A DNA stretch of 64,000 bases from Siphonodentalium dalli (Eukaryota; Mollusca; Scaphopoda; Gadilida; Siphonodentaliidae): positions 151,584,875 to 151,648,874 of the forward strand of contig CP136062.1 in assembly GCA_032622095.1 (NCBI GenBank). The letters are read 5' to 3'. The notes below the pieces were generated by a model, which was not told the DNA's origin, ran no database searches, and saw only the letters and a program-made list of their open reading frames with translations. A program made the translations under genes and the position numbers. Numbering within the stretch: the stretch's first letter is position 1; each line of letters opens with the position of its first letter. This document shows positions 62,160-64,000 of the stretch, piece after piece.

Positions 62160-62214
62160 CTAGAGACAGGATAATCCAAACAAAATGTACACATCAAGTT
62201 TGTCTCATTTGGGT

Positions 62215-62315
62215 GAATGGTATTCTTGAGTGCAAAATAACAGTACAGGGTGGAAAATTTTACAAAACTAAATAACAGCACAGGGCAGAATAACGGTACA
62301 GGGTGGAACTGCTTT
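62215..62315. repeat. End of a TACAGGGTGGAA-family element
   Basis: TATTCTTGAGTGCAAAATAA then AGTACAGGGTGGAA, GCACAGGGCAGAA and GGTACAGGGTGGAA within 80 bp. Matches the 995-1419 terminus. Confidence 0.55.
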
Positions 62316-62358
62316 GAAATTTTCATTCACAACATGTCCAGAGTTACAAACTGGTTAA

Positions 62359-62823
62359 AGGCCAACTTAATTTTCGAACCCCCATATCATTTTATATAAA
62401 ATATATGCCATATTATATACCATTTGAAAGAAGATGCTCCAAAACATTGTATTATCAACTTATTCGGTGTAATAAACTGTGAACATGTTGTTTTTGTTGA
62501 AATACCGACTTGATTTCTGTGCTAAAGTTACATTATTTTCAATGGAAGGGGAATAACTCTATATCTTAAGATAGTTATTCACCTTCCATTGAAAATACAT
62601 TTTTAGTTTTAATTCTGTTGCATTCTGGGAGCCATAAAGGGGGAAATATTTCTATGATTTCAACTGTTTTCTATTTCTCTATGGGCCTCTTCTGAGGCAC
62701 AAATGTTTCAAATGGTGATGAATTATAGTATTTTAATCATATTTAATGGCATAGATTGTTATTAAAACTGTATATCAAGTCACTATAAAAAATTATCAGC
62801 AACTCAAAAATTAAGAGGGGCTT
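62359..62823. mobile_element. AGGCCAACTTAATTTTCGAA element, full copy
   Basis: Left TTAA then AGGCCAACTTAATTTTCGAA; right CTCAAAAATTAAGAGGGGCT then TTTA. The interior CTCAATGG/CAATGGAAGGGGAATAACTC foldback is shared with 48263-48728. Confidence 0.7.
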
Positions 62824-62849
62824 TATCCAGGACAAATTTTGTGAACTGT

Positions 62850-63060
62850 TCCGCTCTGTACTATTATCCCTATATGGATATAAAAGTGCAGTGTTTTTGT
62901 TTTAGTTATGATGTAATTTGTTTCCCCAATCTTGACACTCCTGTGTGACAGATAGAAGCGCAAGGCGGATTATAAGTTCAGGGCGGAAATATCTGAAAAA
63001 ATTAGTAATAGTGCAGGGGGAAATAGAATTACATATACAGGGTGTGTTATCGATTCTCAC
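62850..63060. repeat. TACAGGGTGGAA-family fragments
   Basis: CCGCTCTGTACTATTATCCC at the left and GCAAGGCGG, TTCAGGGCGGAAATATCTG, TACAGGGTGTG at the right of a short spacer. Diverged. Confidence 0.45.
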
Positions 63061-63235
63061 AGAAAAAGCAATATGTTCAGACCAAAGAATATTAAATGTC
63101 TGGTTGTGGTTACAAGTCAGAAAACATTAGGGTTGGTAGGTACTAGTAGGCTTAAGATTTGATATTTTTAATTCATTTTTTTATGTTGACATATTCTTAA
63201 GGCTATTTATATGGGAGGCCCTTTTCACATTTATT

Positions 63236-63390
63236 ATTTATTTGTGCTTAAGCGCAAATATTTGCGCTTAGGCGTAAATCATTTGTGCTTAAGCGTAAAT
63301 CATTTGTGCTTAAGCACAAATATGTGTCTATCAATTTATTTGTGCTTAAGCGTAAATAATTTGCACTTAAGCGCAAATACCTGTCACTCC
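63236..63390. repeat. Palindromic TTTGCGCTTAAGCGCAAA array, segment 1
   Basis: Six to seven copies of (A)TTTGYGCTTAAGCRYAAAT, each itself a palindrome around CTTAAG, spaced 22-26 bp with one longer gap. Confidence 0.9.
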
Positions 63391-63900
63391 CTTACTTCCC
63401 TCAGATTGTGAATGATTGAGTCCATCTCATAGTATATTATCATGGGCCCATAGTAGTAGCCCCAAACAGACTCAAAAGTTGAAGAAAAAACATATTTCCA
63501 TATGATATCAGCATCTATGTCCCTCTCTAGTATATTTTATTAAAGGGACATCTGCACAGATATATATCATTTCCATGGTCATAAATAGGGAATTAGGGGC
63601 TACTGGGGGCTTGCTTCCCTCATATGTGTACTTATTGACTTGAATTAGGGGAAAAAACCCTATTTTCATATTATCACCATCCCTGTCCCCAAGAATTTGT
63701 GTCTCCATCCCAGAGATCTAGTATCTTTTATAAAAGAGACATATCTTGCACAGATCTATACCATTTCCATGTCATAAAAGGGATCTTAGGGTTACTGGGG
63801 GATTGCTTCCCTCATATGGTGGGCCTATATAGACTTTAGTGATGTGTTTAGGCCTGTGCCATTTAAAATTAATTCAGGGGGGATCAATGCTTATTAATTT
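63391..63900. repeat. About 200-bp direct repeats between palindromic arrays
   Basis: GGGGGCTTGCTTCCCTCATA / GGGGGATTGCTTCCCTCATA, TAGTATATTTTATTAAAGGGAC / TAGTATCTTTTATAAAAGAGAC and CCATTTCCATG recur 200-210 bp apart, at least twice. Confidence 0.75.
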
Positions 63901-64000
63901 AAGTTAAGCGGAAATATGATCCATTTGCGCTTAAGCGTAAATGATTTGCGCTTGAGCATAAATGATTTGCACTTAAGCACAAATGATTTGCGCTTAAGCT
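63901..64000. repeat. Palindromic TTTGCGCTTAAGCGCAAA array, segment 2
   Basis: Four to five more copies, running off the window edge (last bases TTTGCGCTTAAGCT). Confidence 0.9.

Overview
The window is from an animal nuclear genome: AT-rich, with long introns, standard GT-AG splicing, and dense DNA-transposon, MITE, SINE and minisatellite content. The dispersed repeat families (segments reading like 'gggccataactc...', CATA-rich tails, a tRNA-derived SINE) suggest a lophotrochozoan, most likely a mollusc. That placement is inference from repeat style. There are no bacterial operons, CRISPR arrays, rRNAs or viral genes.

I find one real gene. It runs on the minus strand over almost the whole window: 22 small coding exons between 62159 and 4259, 1,975 coding bases in 57.9 kb. 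Every exon has an AG acceptor and a GT donor, and all 21 junctions agree in phase, giving one uninterrupted reading frame of 657 residues. The 5' end (start codon and promoter) lies beyond what I can recognise; the stop codon is at 4259-4261. The predicted order is: a J-domain-like segment with HPE in place of HPD, an acidic patch, a Lys/Arg-rich basic segment, a DPTSAF motif, three TPR-like repeats, a UBA-like segment, an RRM, a long E/K/R helix and a C-terminal CCCH zinc finger. The middle and TPR parts resemble vertebrate TTC31. The combination suggests a co-chaperone-like adaptor that binds RNA.

Nearly everything else is intronic repeats. (1) Five hAT-type elements of 0.6-1.3 kb at 11.2, 14.0, 18.3, 23.8 and 40.1 kb, and one at 44.0 kb with a transposase remnant, all with exact 8-bp target duplications. 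The one at 44.0 kb is nested in a pogo-like element, the one at 11.2 kb in a TTAA element, and the one at 18.3 kb in another repeat. (2) TTAA-flanked MITE families, including a double-hairpin family with two 392-bp copies in opposite orientation. (3) TA-flanked, nearly perfect palindromes. (4) An abundant hAT-like palindromic MITE. (5) Minisatellites with 23, 31, 67, 75 and about 160 bp units. (6) A 7-kb mosaic of interleaved duplications at 50.5-57.7 kb. (7) A palindromic TTTGCGCTTAAGCGCAAA array at the right edge.

The most unusual local structures sit on the splice sites of the RRM exons. The 5' splice site of exon 20 is followed by about 14 tandem copies of itself. The 3' splice site of exon 21 is duplicated so that an upstream acceptor would insert 22 residues in frame into the RRM. 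Exon numbers E1-E22 count from the first exon visible here, and residue numbers count from the first complete codon of E1.
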